Shown here in pieces: positions 55,349 through 63,878 of a stretch of 64,000 nt of DNA. Made by a program: the position numbers and the translations under genes. The stretch is from an uncultured Saprospiraceae bacterium. GTDB lineage: Bacteria; Bacteroidota; Bacteroidia; Chitinophagales; Saprospiraceae. Where the stretch lies: the NCBI GenBank assembly GCA_938015435.1, contig CALLPN010000020.1, positions 62,001 through 126,000 on the forward strand, written 5' to 3'. The notes under the pieces are model-generated. The model was given only the letters and a program-made list of their open reading frames with translations, was not told the DNA's origin and did not search any database. Position 1 is the first letter of the stretch. Every line of letters starts with the position of its first letter.

Positions 55349-57165
55349 TTCTTTTTATTTAAACGTTGTTGTTCAAAATATAGTACAATCTTTTTTGCGG
55401 CACTCTGACCAACCACCTCGACTATTTCGCTTTCTGCCAATTCTTTTATTCTTGATACCGATTTATACTCTTTCAATAGTTTCTCTGCAGAAATCGCACC
55501 TATGCCAGGTATATTGGTTAGTTCTGTGCCTAGAGCGTTTTTACTTCTTTGGTCCCTGTGAAATTCTATCGCAAATCTGTGTGCTTCATTTCTGGCTTGC
55601 TGAATCAATACCAATGACTCAGATTTCTTATTGATATATAGAGGTATCGAATCTCCCGGAAAGAATATCTCTTCTAGCTTTTTGGCGATTCCGATCACCG
55701 TAACTTTATCTAAGATGTTTAGCTCTTTTAATATTTTTACAGTACTACTCAACTGTCCTTTACCACCATCAATGATGATTAGATCAGGTAATGGCTGGCC
55801 TTCCGCAACAAGTCTTCGATATCTACGTCCTACGACCTCTTCCATCGATGCAAAATCATCCGGACCTATAACGGTCTTAATATTAAATTTTCGATAATCT
55901 TTTTTCGATGGTTTTGCATTTTTAAATACTACGCAACTGGCTACAGGATTAGTACCTTGGATATTGCTATTATCAAAACATTCGATATGGAAAGGTACTT
56001 TATCCATTTGTAAATCACTCTGCAAAGTTTTAAGTATTCGTTCTGAAGAGGTCTGTTTCTTTATCTTATTAAGAGCTTCTTTCTTTTTCTGGAATAGGAA
56101 GTATTTGACATTTTTTTCAGAAAGTTCTATTACTTGTTTTTTGTCTCCACGTTGTGGTACAGTAATAATTATCTCTGGGTCTGCCATATCTATTTCGATA
56201 GGTACGGCAATCTCAGGTGCTATACTATTAAATTTTTCTCTGATGGCTGGAATGGCAAATTCTAAAATCTCTCTGTCGTCTTCGTCAAGTTTCTTTTCAA
56301 TCTCTACAGTATCAGAATTAATTAGTGCTCCATTAATAATTTTTAGATAATTAACATAAGCATATTTTTCATCACTAGCTATAGAGAAGGCATCAAGATC
56401 CTTTATTGATGTATTAACAACAGTAGATTTAGATTGATAATTTTCGAATGCATGAAACTTATCTTTCAGTAATTGAGCTTGTTCAAATTCCATTTTTTCA
56501 GAGAATCGAGCCATCTCGGATTTGATATAATCTTTTACTGGTTTGAAGTTTCCTCGAAGTATATTTTTGACTTGCTCTATTTTTAGATTGTACTCTTCTT
56601 CAGATTCTAAATTTTCGCAAGGGCCTTTACAATTCTTAATATGAAACTCTAGACACACTTTGTACTTGCCAGCATCTATTGCTTTTTCATTGAGGTTAAG
56701 CGTACAGGTACGCAATTGAAAAAGTTTTTTTATAATATCGAGAATGATGTTAGTCCTAAATTTTGAGGTGTAGGGTCCAAAATATTGAGAACCATCTTTT
56801 TTTACAAATCGAGTGAAGTATACTCTAGGAAATCTCTCATTTTTGATGCAAAGATATACGTAAGATTTTCCATCTTTTAACATCACATTATATCTAGGCT
56901 GATATCTTTTGATTAATGTGTTTTCGAGTAATAGTGCGTCTGTCTCTGTTTGTACTATAGTATAGTCAATATGATGAGCGTTTTTAACTAATGTTCTAGT
57001 TTTGTAGGCCTGATTCTTTTTATTACCAAAGTAAGAGGACAGCCGATTTTTTAGATTCTTAGCCTTTCCTACATAGAGAATCACCTCTTCCTTATTGTAG
57101 AAGCGATATACGCCAGGATCCTTTGGTATAGAGTCTGATATTTTTTTGTAATCTTCGGTAGTCAT
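55345..57165 (-). CDS. uvrC: Excinuclease ABC subunit C
   Basis: 606 aa, normal length. Makes both incisions in nucleotide excision repair with UvrB. N-terminal GIY-YIG nuclease (about 16-95: PGVYRFYNKEEVILYVGKAK), Cys-rich segment around 153-185, UVR motif near 205-240 for UvrB contact, the RNase H-like second nuclease (about 378-530, HIECFDNSNIQGTNPVASCVVF and IIDGGKGQL), and two HhH motifs at the end (NIPGIGAISAEKLLKEYKS). Lies between mgsA and gldB, all minus strand. All domains intact. Confidence 0.95.
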   Translation of the reverse strand: MTTEDYKKISDSIPKDPGVYRFYNKEEVILYVGKAKNLKNRLSSYFGNKKNQAYKTRTLVKNAHHIDYTIVQTETDALLLENTLIKRYQPRYNVMLKDGKSYVYLCIKNERFPRVYFTRFVKKDGSQYFGPYTSKFRTNIILDIIKKLFQLRTCTLNLNEKAIDAGKYKVCLEFHIKNCKGPCENLESEEEYNLKIEQVKNILRGNFKPVKDYIKSEMARFSEKMEFEQAQLLKDKFHAFENYQSKSTVVNTSIKDLDAFSIASDEKYAYVNYLKIINGALINSDTVEIEKKLDEDDREILEFAIPAIREKFNSIAPEIAVPIEIDMADPEIIITVPQRGDKKQVIELSEKNVKYFLFQKKKEALNKIKKQTSSERILKTLQSDLQMDKVPFHIECFDNSNIQGTNPVASCVVFKNAKPSKKDYRKFNIKTVIGPDDFASMEEVVGRRYRRLVAEGQPLPDLIIIDGGKGQLSSTVKILKELNILDKVTVIGIAKKLEEIFFPGDSIPLYINKKSESLVLIQQARNEAHRFAIEFHRDQRSKNALGTELTNIPGIGAISAEKLLKEYKSVSRIKELAESEIVEVVGQSAAKKIVLYFEQQRLNKKK

Positions 57166-57261
57166 TTATTTCTTACTCCTCTTCTTTTGCAACTAATATT
57201 AAGTTGCTTTTTCTCTTATGATTATAGTTTTTGTGTCCTTGTTATGCTCCTAGGTAAATGA

Positions 57262-57645
57262 TCATTTAAGTTTATTCAATTGTAATTCTATACCCTTGAG
57301 TATAAAATCACCTGAGGCAGGATTAGTAGCAAGTGGAATATTATGCACATCACAAAGTCTCATTAGCATCTGTACATCTGGCTCATGCGGATGCTTATCC
57401 AGAGGATCTCTAAAGAATATAACAATATCTACATTTCCTGTAGCTAGCAAAGCTGCGATCTGAGCATCTCCACCTCTAGGTCCTGAGAGTAGTTTCTCCA
57501 CATCAAAACCTTCTTTCTCGATATGGGATCCTGTGGTACCAGTGGCGAATATCTTCGTTTTACTTAAGAAAGGCTTGTTACGCATTACGAATGAAACCAT
57601 TTCTGGCTTCTTACCGTCGTGTGCTATGAGTGCTATGTTGATCAT
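57262..57645 (-). CDS. mgsA: Methylglyoxal synthase
   Basis: 127 aa from the ATG that begins MINIALIAHDGKKPEM; a longer frame upstream lacks family support. Converts dihydroxyacetone phosphate to methylglyoxal, a glycolytic bypass. Key motifs: HDGKK, ATGTTGSHIE, LSGPRGGDAQI with the catalytic Asp, and FFRDPLDKHPHEPDV. Divergent from the nrtR gene across a 133-bp spacer. Probably shares a transcript with uvrC. Confidence 0.93.
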   Translation of the reverse strand: MINIALIAHDGKKPEMVSFVMRNKPFLSKTKIFATGTTGSHIEKEGFDVEKLLSGPRGGDAQIAALLATGNVDIVIFFRDPLDKHPHEPDVQMLMRLCDVHNIPLATNPASGDFILKGIELQLNKLK

Positions 57646-57754
57646 AAAGAATTCAGAATTATAATATTGCGAAGATAGAGCTTTGGAATTATATGTAGTA
57701 AACATATATGTAGCGCTTAAGATTATGAAATGGTTAAATAATCTGTGCAGTTTC

Positions 57755-57779
57755 TATATTTGTGTAAAATATACGCATT
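57755..57779 (+). promoter_or_regulatory. nrtR promoter with overlapping NrtR operator (autoregulation)
   Basis: -7 box TATATTTG at 57755-57762. From 57759 a 21-base near-palindrome TTTGTGTA..TACGCA(TT) overlaps it and ends at the likely TTG start. The same block recurs before the prs-like gene, so it is very probably the operator of the adjacent repressor. Confidence 0.8.
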
Positions 57780-58471
57780 TGAAACTCAGCCAAAACATCA
57801 ATCTAGCAGTAGATGGTATCATATTCGGATATCAAGATCATTCACTTTATGTGTTACTGATCAAGCAAAAATACGGATCTCAGAAAGGCAAATGGGCCTT
57901 GCCTGGTGGTTTTGTACTTGATGACGAAAGGCTAATAGATGCTGTAAAGCGCGAAGTAAAGGAGGAAACGGGAGTGGAAGTGCAATACCTAGAGCAGCTT
58001 TACACTTTCGGTGATGATATCGATAGAGATCCTAGATTTAGAGTGGTATCAGTGGCTTATTTTGGTACGGTTAATCCTAAGCGTATGGTACTCAAACCTA
58101 CCACCGATGCACTAGATGCCCAATGGTACAGCATAGACGAAATACCAAAGTTAGCTTTTGACCATGCTATGATCATCAAAGTAGCATTGGATCGCTTAAG
58201 GTCTAAATTGAATTATCAACCTGTTGGATTCAATCTTCTAGACAATAGGTTTCCTTTTTCGGATTTGGAGCAGTTGTATATGACTATTTTGGATAGAGAT
58301 ATAGACCGTAGAAATTTTCGAAAAAAGATATTAAGTCTCGGATTTGTGGAAGAAACTGACGAATATCATAAGTCAGGAAGTGGCCGACCAGGTAAATTAT
58401 TTAAGTTTAACTCCAAGAAATACAAGGAGTTAGAGCAAGAAGGCATCAATCTTGACATTAAGTTTGCGTAA
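57779..58471 (+). CDS. nrtR: NrtR-type Nudix transcriptional repressor
   Basis: 230 aa from a TTG at 57779; ATG starts upstream (57683, 57725) would place the -7 box and operator inside the gene. The Nudix domain (about 8-135) has an intact Nudix box, GGFVLDDERLIDAVKREV followed by KEETGV. A winged-helix DNA-binding domain (about 145-228) ends GSGRPGKLFKFN. Family knowledge: NrtR represses NAD synthesis genes and is released by ADP-ribose. A full Nudix box leaves open residual hydrolysis of ADP-ribose. Two matching operators flank it. Confidence 0.85.
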   Translation: MKLSQNINLAVDGIIFGYQDHSLYVLLIKQKYGSQKGKWALPGGFVLDDERLIDAVKREVKEETGVEVQYLEQLYTFGDDIDRDPRFRVVSVAYFGTVNPKRMVLKPTTDALDAQWYSIDEIPKLAFDHAMIIKVALDRLRSKLNYQPVGFNLLDNRFPFSDLEQLYMTILDRDIDRRNFRKKILSLGFVEETDEYHKSGSGRPGKLFKFNSKKYKELEQEGINLDIKFA

Positions 58472-58510
58472 ATAATACACAAATAACTTGCAGGTAGGAA
58501 TAAGTAGATC

Positions 58511-58535
58511 TATATTTGTGTAAAATATACGCAAA
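58511..58535 (+). promoter_or_regulatory. Promoter and NrtR operator of the NAD/ADP-ribose operon
   Basis: -7 box TATATTTG (58511-58518) with a TTG 20 bases upstream as -33. The 21-base palindrome TTTGTGTA..TACGCAAA (58515-58535) overlaps the box and ends on the A of the ATG, so binding blocks initiation and the leader is only about ten bases. Confidence 0.85.
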
Positions 58536-59371
58536 TGCTAGTCCTAAACTTAGATCCAACATTCAGACCTTTTCCTCACTTAGCCGAAATAGAGTTTCAA
58601 GCATTTAGTTTTGCTGGAGGAGAGCCTCATATAAAGATAGCTCCTGATACTATTTATGATAAGGTGATGCTGACCCATAGGGTATGTTCTTTTAATGACT
58701 TCGGTTTATTGTTGATCACCATAGATGCGCTTAAGAGATTAGACGTAGCCCATATAGAGGTATTTATCCCATACTTCCCAGCAGCAAGACAAGATAGAGT
58801 CATGGTAGAAGGCGAATCATTGAGTGTAAAGGTATATGCTGATATTCTTAACAGTCTTGGACTAGCAAAGGTGCATATCTATGATCCGCATTCAGATGTG
58901 ACACCGGCGTTACTCAACAATAGTAGGACAATCAATAATCACAGCCTAGTAAGTAAGGTGGTAGATCATATAGGGAAGGATATGTATATCGTATCACCGG
59001 ATGGTGGAGCGCTCAAGAAGATTCATAAAGTAGCGGCACATCTCCAAGATTACGAAGTGGTGGAATGTGGAAAAAGTAGAGATGTGAAAACTGGTAGGCT
59101 TTCAGGATTTAAAGTACCCCTGGACGATCTGAATGCCAAAGCTTGCCTAATCGTTGATGATATCTGTGATGGTGGAGGTACATTTATGGGACTAGCGGAA
59201 GAGTTAAAAGCAAGAAATGCTGGTCCTCTGTATTTGGTGGTAAGCCACGGAATTTTTAGTAAAGGTCTTGATAAACTGAAAGGCCATTTTGAAATAATTT
59301 TTACTACAGATAGCTTTAGAGATGTAGAAGATGAGCAAGTAGTACAATATAGAATGAGTGAAATACTATGA
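58535..59371 (+). CDS. PRPP-synthetase-like pyrophosphokinase (candidate ADP-ribose pyrophosphate synthetase)
   Basis: 278 aa; canonical ribose-phosphate pyrophosphokinases are about 310-320. Visible family motifs: AGGEPHIKI (27-35; the usual DGE Asp is Gly), PYFPAARQDR (79-88), DPHSD (117-121), VSPDGGALKK (153-162) and the PRPP loop VDDICDGGGTF (207-217). Transfers pyrophosphate from ATP to a ribose-5-phosphate group. Genomic context (NrtR, NAMPT, ADP-ribosyl hydrolases) suggests either PRPP supply for NAD synthesis or use of ADP-ribose itself, as in the phage Adps enzymes. Starts directly after an NrtR operator; its stop overlaps the next start by four bases. Confidence 0.85.
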   Translation: MLVLNLDPTFRPFPHLAEIEFQAFSFAGGEPHIKIAPDTIYDKVMLTHRVCSFNDFGLLLITIDALKRLDVAHIEVFIPYFPAARQDRVMVEGESLSVKVYADILNSLGLAKVHIYDPHSDVTPALLNNSRTINNHSLVSKVVDHIGKDMYIVSPDGGALKKIHKVAAHLQDYEVVECGKSRDVKTGRLSGFKVPLDDLNAKACLIVDDICDGGGTFMGLAEELKARNAGPLYLVVSHGIFSKGLDKLKGHFEIIFTTDSFRDVEDEQVVQYRMSEIL

Positions 59372-60325
59372 AAACAAATAAAGTAATAGATGCTCTAATA
59401 GGAGTGGCAGTTGGTGATGCAATGGGAGTTCCGTTTGAATTTCGAACTAGAGAATCGATGGAAAAAAAATCCAGCAAAAGGAATGACAGGATATGGTACA
59501 TATAATCAGCCTGAAGGAACTTGGTCAGATGATAGTTCATTAACCTTTTGTTTAGCAGAATCTTTGGCTGAAGGCTATGATTTGAAAGAAATAGCGAAAA
59601 AATTTATTAGATGGAAAAATGAAGCATATTGGTCCGCAAGGGGAGAGGTCTTTGATATAGGATTGACAACGTCGAAGGCGATATCGAGCCAGTTGCTTAA
59701 AAAAAATGAAATTAGTGAATTGAAAAATCAGAAATATTATGGTAACGAACAAGATAATGGTAATGGTTCTTTAATGAGAATTATTCCTCTGCTTTTTTTA
59801 ATTAAAGGGAAATCTATTGGTGAACAATTTGAAATAATTTGGGAAGTATCAGCATTGACTCATAGACATATTAGAGCTGCGATGAGTTGTTTAATATATT
59901 TAAAGTTGGCTGAAGAATTACTAGAAGGAAAAAGTAAAGAATTAGCATATCTCAATATGAGAAATAAAATTGTAAATTTTTGGGATGAAATAGAATTCTC
60001 ACTTATAGAAAGACTTCACTTTGATAGAATAATTAAAGATGATGTTAGAGGTTTAAGAATTAGAGATTTGAAATCTGGAGGTTATGTTATTGAAGTTCTT
60101 GAATCTAGCATTTGGTTTTTTCTCAGCAGTGAAACGTATAAGGAAACAATACTATCCATAATAAATATTGGACATGATACTGATACTTCAGCAGCGATAG
60201 CTGGAGGATTAGCAGGAATCTATTATGGAAGAGAAGGAATACCTGATTTTTGGCTTGCATCGATTGCTAGAATGGAGGATATATTTGACTTGGGAATAAG
60301 GTTAAATGCAAAATACTGTAATTAG
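59368..60325 (+). CDS. ADP-ribosylglycohydrolase, interrupted by a one-base shift in an A8 run
   Basis: ATG at 59368 overlaps the prs-like stop (ATGA). The frame reads ALIGVAVGDAMGVPFEF, then an A8 run (59462-59469) throws it off; the next frame continues KNPAKGMTGYGTYNQPEGTWSDDSS and runs to 60325. One A fewer joins the halves perfectly into a normal family protein of about 318 aa. Metal-site motifs GTWSDDSS and NIGHDTDTSAAIAGGLAG are both in the second part; the first GDAMG motif is in the first. Either an assembly or recent mutation, phase variation, or slippage. Confidence 0.85.
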
Positions 60326-60433
60326 CTTTTGGTTAAATTCAATTTTCCATGTTTAAGGAATTCGCCATTCAACCTCACGTCATAAAGTTTAAATGAATAG
60401 AAGTAATTATTTCAAGTTAGAAACTATTTAATC

Positions 60434-61075
60434 ATGAAAACAACAAAATTATATAGGCCAGTGAATAAAGTTGAACTTGATTTAATTCAAGGTTCAGATT
60501 GGCAAAAATTTCCGCCAAGATTACCAGAACAACCCATATTTTATCCAGTAACTAATCAAGAGTATGCAAGTCAAATAACAATAGAATGGAATCTTCCTTC
60601 ATATAACAATGGATTTGTAACCGAATTTGAACTTGAATCAAAATACCTATCCAGGTTTAAAGTAGAAAAAGTTGGTTTAGATCATCATACCGAACTTTGG
60701 GTTCAAGCGGAAGAGTTGGATGAGTTTAATAGTGAAATCATCGGTGGTATTAAGGTGGTCGAAGGCTATCATTCAAATAAGGATAATGCTTATGTATTTA
60801 TCAAAGAAGTTTTTAAAGTCCAAGATGATTGGGCGATAGCTTTCGAGTTTTTGAATCATAATATAGCTTTTGAATTGAGTGAAAGCCCTTACTTAGGATC
60901 AAATAAATTGAAAAAGTACTTAGAAATACCTAGAAAAATTCATTCAGATGGATCATTAGATCTTAAAACATTCATTATTAAATTGAGTGATTCGAAGGAA
61001 ATGGCCCCGTTTGCAGCAAGAACTGTAGAATTGTTAAGTAATAAGAATCTAGAAATAACAAAGGATAAAATTTAA
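60434..61075 (+). CDS. ADP-ribosylation/crystallin J1-associated conserved protein
   Basis: 213 aa, no signal peptide. Residues 1-125 (KLYRPVNKVELDLIQGSDWQ, then FPPRLPEQPIFYPVTNQEYA) match a small family I recall being annotated ADP-ribosylation/crystallin J1 in Bacteroidota; the C-terminal 90 residues (helical, FIIKLSDSKEMAPFAARTVELL) are extra. Molecular function is unknown. It lies 108 bp past the glycohydrolase and four bases before kptA. Confidence 0.65.
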   Translation: MKTTKLYRPVNKVELDLIQGSDWQKFPPRLPEQPIFYPVTNQEYASQITIEWNLPSYNNGFVTEFELESKYLSRFKVEKVGLDHHTELWVQAEELDEFNSEIIGGIKVVEGYHSNKDNAYVFIKEVFKVQDDWAIAFEFLNHNIAFELSESPYLGSNKLKKYLEIPRKIHSDGSLDLKTFIIKLSDSKEMAPFAARTVELLSNKNLEITKDKI

Positions 61076-61079
61076 TAAA

Positions 61080-61619
61080 ATGAATGTTAATAATATAAAA
61101 CATAAAAGTAAATTTCTAAGCTTAGTGCTTAGACATAATCCAGGATTGATTAATCTTGATTTGGATGATAATGGATGGGCTGATGTATTGGAGTTAATGG
61201 AGAAATCTAAGATAAAGAAAGTACACTTCACCCAAGAGATATTGGATGTTGTGGTAGAAACGAATAACAAACAACGATTCGGATATAATGATGATAAAAG
61301 TAAGATCAGAGCTAATCAAGGACACTCTGTGAATATTGACATTGCGCTTGACGCTGTGGAACCACCTATGGAATTATATCATGGAACAGCGACTAATAAC
61401 GTAGCTTCTATAAGAGAAAAGGGTATTGATAAAAGGAGTAGACAGCATGTGCATATGAGTCATGAAAGAGAAACTGCAACTAATGTAGGATCAAGACATG
61501 GGAAACCTCAAATATTGGTGATAGATACTGAACAGATGTATTTAGACGGAAATAAATTCTATCTTTCTAAGAATGGTGTTTGGTTGACAGAGTATATCGA
61601 TCCTAAATATATAAAGTAA
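61080..61619 (+). CDS. kptA: RNA 2'-phosphotransferase (KptA/Tpt1)
   Basis: 179 aa. Removes an RNA 2'-phosphate using NAD+, releasing nicotinamide and ADP-ribose 1'',2''-cyclic phosphate. Family motifs are present: SKFLSLVLRHNPG (Arg-His pair near residues 18-19), IRANQGHS, YHGTATNN, SRQHVHMSHE and GVWLTEYI. Normal length. Bacteria with no tRNA-splicing need often keep it; the role here is open. Four bases after the preceding gene, 15 before the phosphatase. Confidence 0.92.
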   Translation: MNVNNIKHKSKFLSLVLRHNPGLINLDLDDNGWADVLELMEKSKIKKVHFTQEILDVVVETNNKQRFGYNDDKSKIRANQGHSVNIDIALDAVEPPMELYHGTATNNVASIREKGIDKRSRQHVHMSHERETATNVGSRHGKPQILVIDTEQMYLDGNKFYLSKNGVWLTEYIDPKYIK

Positions 61620-61634
61620 TTAATTGACTGAAGA

Positions 61635-62372
61635 ATGAAGAAAAGAACTATAGTCATTGGTGATATTCATGGAGGGTATAAGGCACTTACGCAGTTGCTA
61701 GAGAGGGTAGAGATCACTACAGATGATACTTTAATTTTTCTTGGTGACTTAGTGGATGGATGGAGTGAATCATATGAAGTTGTCGAGTATCTTCTAGAGT
61801 TAGAGAGTACTCACAACTGTATGTTCATTAAAGGTAATCATGATCTTTATTGTGAGTATTGGCTAGATACTGGTAAGTCAAATCAAAACTGGCACGAGCA
61901 TGGTGGAGCAGCGACAAAAATAGGATATATAGATAAGACTAAAGCAGATAAGAAAAGTCATACAGCTTTTTTCAGAAGAATGAAGTACTATCACATTGAT
62001 GAGGAACAGCGATTGTTTATTCATGCAGGCTTTACCTCATTGCATGGTCCAGAAAAAGAACAGTATGAGTCTAATTATATTTGGGATCGTACTTTGTTAG
62101 AAGTGGCAATAGCTACAGATGAAAGATTAGCGATAAACTCACCAAGATACCCGAAAAGACTAAAGCACTTTAAAGAAATATACATTGGTCATACACCTAC
62201 GCAAGGCTATGGTAGCGATAAGCCTATCCATGCAGCTAATCTATGGGATATAGATACTGGTGCTGCATTTAAAGGTAGACTGACCGCGATGGATATAGAT
62301 ACTAAAGAAACTTGGCAGAGTGAACCAGTATATTTACTATACCCAAAAGAGAAAGGTAGAAATAAGATATAA
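61635..62372 (+). CDS. PPP-type metallophosphoesterase
   Basis: 245 aa. Complete two-metal calcineurin-type motif set: GDIHGGY (near residue 9), GDLVDGW (near 37), GNHDL (near 66), IHAGF and IGHTPTQGYG. Could act on phosphoproteins or, given neighbours, on nucleotide phosphates such as the cyclic phosphate made by KptA (inference). Sandwiched between kptA and the NAMPT gene with small gaps, so one transcript. Confidence 0.85.
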   Translation: MKKRTIVIGDIHGGYKALTQLLERVEITTDDTLIFLGDLVDGWSESYEVVEYLLELESTHNCMFIKGNHDLYCEYWLDTGKSNQNWHEHGGAATKIGYIDKTKADKKSHTAFFRRMKYYHIDEEQRLFIHAGFTSLHGPEKEQYESNYIWDRTLLEVAIATDERLAINSPRYPKRLKHFKEIYIGHTPTQGYGSDKPIHAANLWDIDTGAAFKGRLTAMDIDTKETWQSEPVYLLYPKEKGRNKI

Positions 62373-62397
62373 ATTATAAAGAAATAAAATCAATATT

Positions 62398-63852
62398 ATG
62401 ACAAATCCACTATTATATACAGACGGTTACAAAGTAGACCATAGAAGACAATATCCGGATAACACGACTCTCGTATATTCCAACTGGACACCTAGGAAAA
62501 GTAGGATAGAAGGCATAGAAGATATTGTGTTTTTTGGGTTGCAGTATTTTTTGAAAAAGTATATCATTGAAGAATTTGACAATAATTTTTTCAATAAGCC
62601 GAAGGAAGAAGTACTGAGTGCTTATACACGTAGAATAAATAATTACCTCGGACCCAATTCAGTAGGCATTGATCATATAGGAGATCTACATGATTTGGGA
62701 TATATACCAATGGTATTCAAGGCATTGCCAGAAGGAGTGTCGGTACCTATTAGAGTCCCTATGTTTACGATGTATAATACTAAGTCTGAATTTTTTTGGT
62801 TGACAAATTATTTTGAAACTATACTTTCGACGACTGTATGGATGCCATGTAATTCTGCAACGATCGCCAGACAATATCGATTGATATTAGATAAGTATGC
62901 TTTAGAGACTTCTTCTGTTCCTGAGTTTGTAGATTGGCAAGGTCACGATTTTTCTATGCGTGGTATGGCTGGATTAGAAGCGGCATTGATGAGTGCCTCT
63001 GGCCATTTATTAAGTTTTAGTGGTACGGATACTATTCCTGCTGTAGATTATTTGGAGACTTATTACAATGCTAATTCTGATGAAGAATTAGTCGGTGGAT
63101 CTGTAGCTGCAACGGAGCACTCAGTAATGAGTATGGGTACTAATGAAGGAGAACAATCTACTTTCTTAAGATTGATAAAAGAGGTATATCCTAATGGTAT
63201 TGTCTCTGTAGTATCTGATACTTGGGATCTATGGAAAGTGCTAACTGAATATCTACCTAATCTCAAGCAAGATGTATTAAATCGAAATGGCAAAGTAGTA
63301 ATCAGACCAGATAGTGGAGATCCAGTGAAGATCATCTGTGGAAATAATGAAGGTGAACATAAAGCCGAGAGAAAAGGTGTGGTAGAATTGTTATGGGATA
63401 TATTTGGAGGCTCTGTAAATGATAAAGGCTACAAAGAATTGGACTCACATATCGGAGCGATCTATGGCGATAGTATCACACTTGACCGTGCAAGAGATAT
63501 CTGTGAAGGATTAAAGGCGAAAGGATTTGCTTCGACGAATGTAGTACTAGGTGTAGGATCATTCACGTATCAATATAATACTAGAGATACTTTTGGATTT
63601 GCAATGAAAGCAACCTATGGTGAAGTGAACGGAGAAGGAAGAGATATCTACAAAGATCCGATTACGGATGATGGCACTAAAAAATCTGCTAAAGGACTAA
63701 TAAAGATCGTCAAGGATGGAGATTCTTATGCACTTGTAGATCAAGTAAGTTGGGAACAAGAGAGGCAGGGCGAATTGAAGGAAGTGTATCGAGATGGAAA
63801 GTTATTGGTCGATGAGAAACTGAGCGATATTAGAAGTAGGGTTAGGAAGTAA
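62398..63852 (+). CDS. nadV: Nicotinamide phosphoribosyltransferase family enzyme (NadV; Namat candidate)
   Basis: 484 aa. NAMPT makes nicotinamide mononucleotide from nicotinamide and PRPP; relatives in phages (Namat) instead use ADP-ribose pyrophosphate to make NAD in one step. Visible: TDGYKVDH near residue 8, FSGTDTIPA (nicotinamide-site Asp), AATEHSVM with the catalytic His, VIRPDSGDP and GAIYGDSITLD for the phosphoribosyl pyrophosphate. Active-site residues all present, so the protein should be functional. Which donor it prefers cannot be read from the sequence. Confidence 0.9.
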   Translation: MTNPLLYTDGYKVDHRRQYPDNTTLVYSNWTPRKSRIEGIEDIVFFGLQYFLKKYIIEEFDNNFFNKPKEEVLSAYTRRINNYLGPNSVGIDHIGDLHDLGYIPMVFKALPEGVSVPIRVPMFTMYNTKSEFFWLTNYFETILSTTVWMPCNSATIARQYRLILDKYALETSSVPEFVDWQGHDFSMRGMAGLEAALMSASGHLLSFSGTDTIPAVDYLETYYNANSDEELVGGSVAATEHSVMSMGTNEGEQSTFLRLIKEVYPNGIVSVVSDTWDLWKVLTEYLPNLKQDVLNRNGKVVIRPDSGDPVKIICGNNEGEHKAERKGVVELLWDIFGGSVNDKGYKELDSHIGAIYGDSITLDRARDICEGLKAKGFASTNVVLGVGSFTYQYNTRDTFGFAMKATYGEVNGEGRDIYKDPITDDGTKKSAKGLIKIVKDGDSYALVDQVSWEQERQGELKEVYRDGKLLVDEKLSDIRSRVRK

Positions 63853-63878
63853 TATTGGGGTTAATTAAATTTTAAGTG

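Noticed and set aside
57189-57218. Hairpin GCAACT/AGTTGC with T-run, as a terminator
   Set aside because: The T-run is on the plus strand, where no gene ends; on the minus strand, which carries mgsA and uvrC, it is followed by A.
57683-57778. Longer N-terminus for nrtR
   Set aside because: The extra codons cover the -7 box and operator, and their product has no family similarity.
59368-60325. Programmed -1 ribosomal frameshift in the glycohydrolase
   Set aside because: Joining the frames needs +1 or -2, not -1, so the A run does not serve as a standard -1 slippery site.
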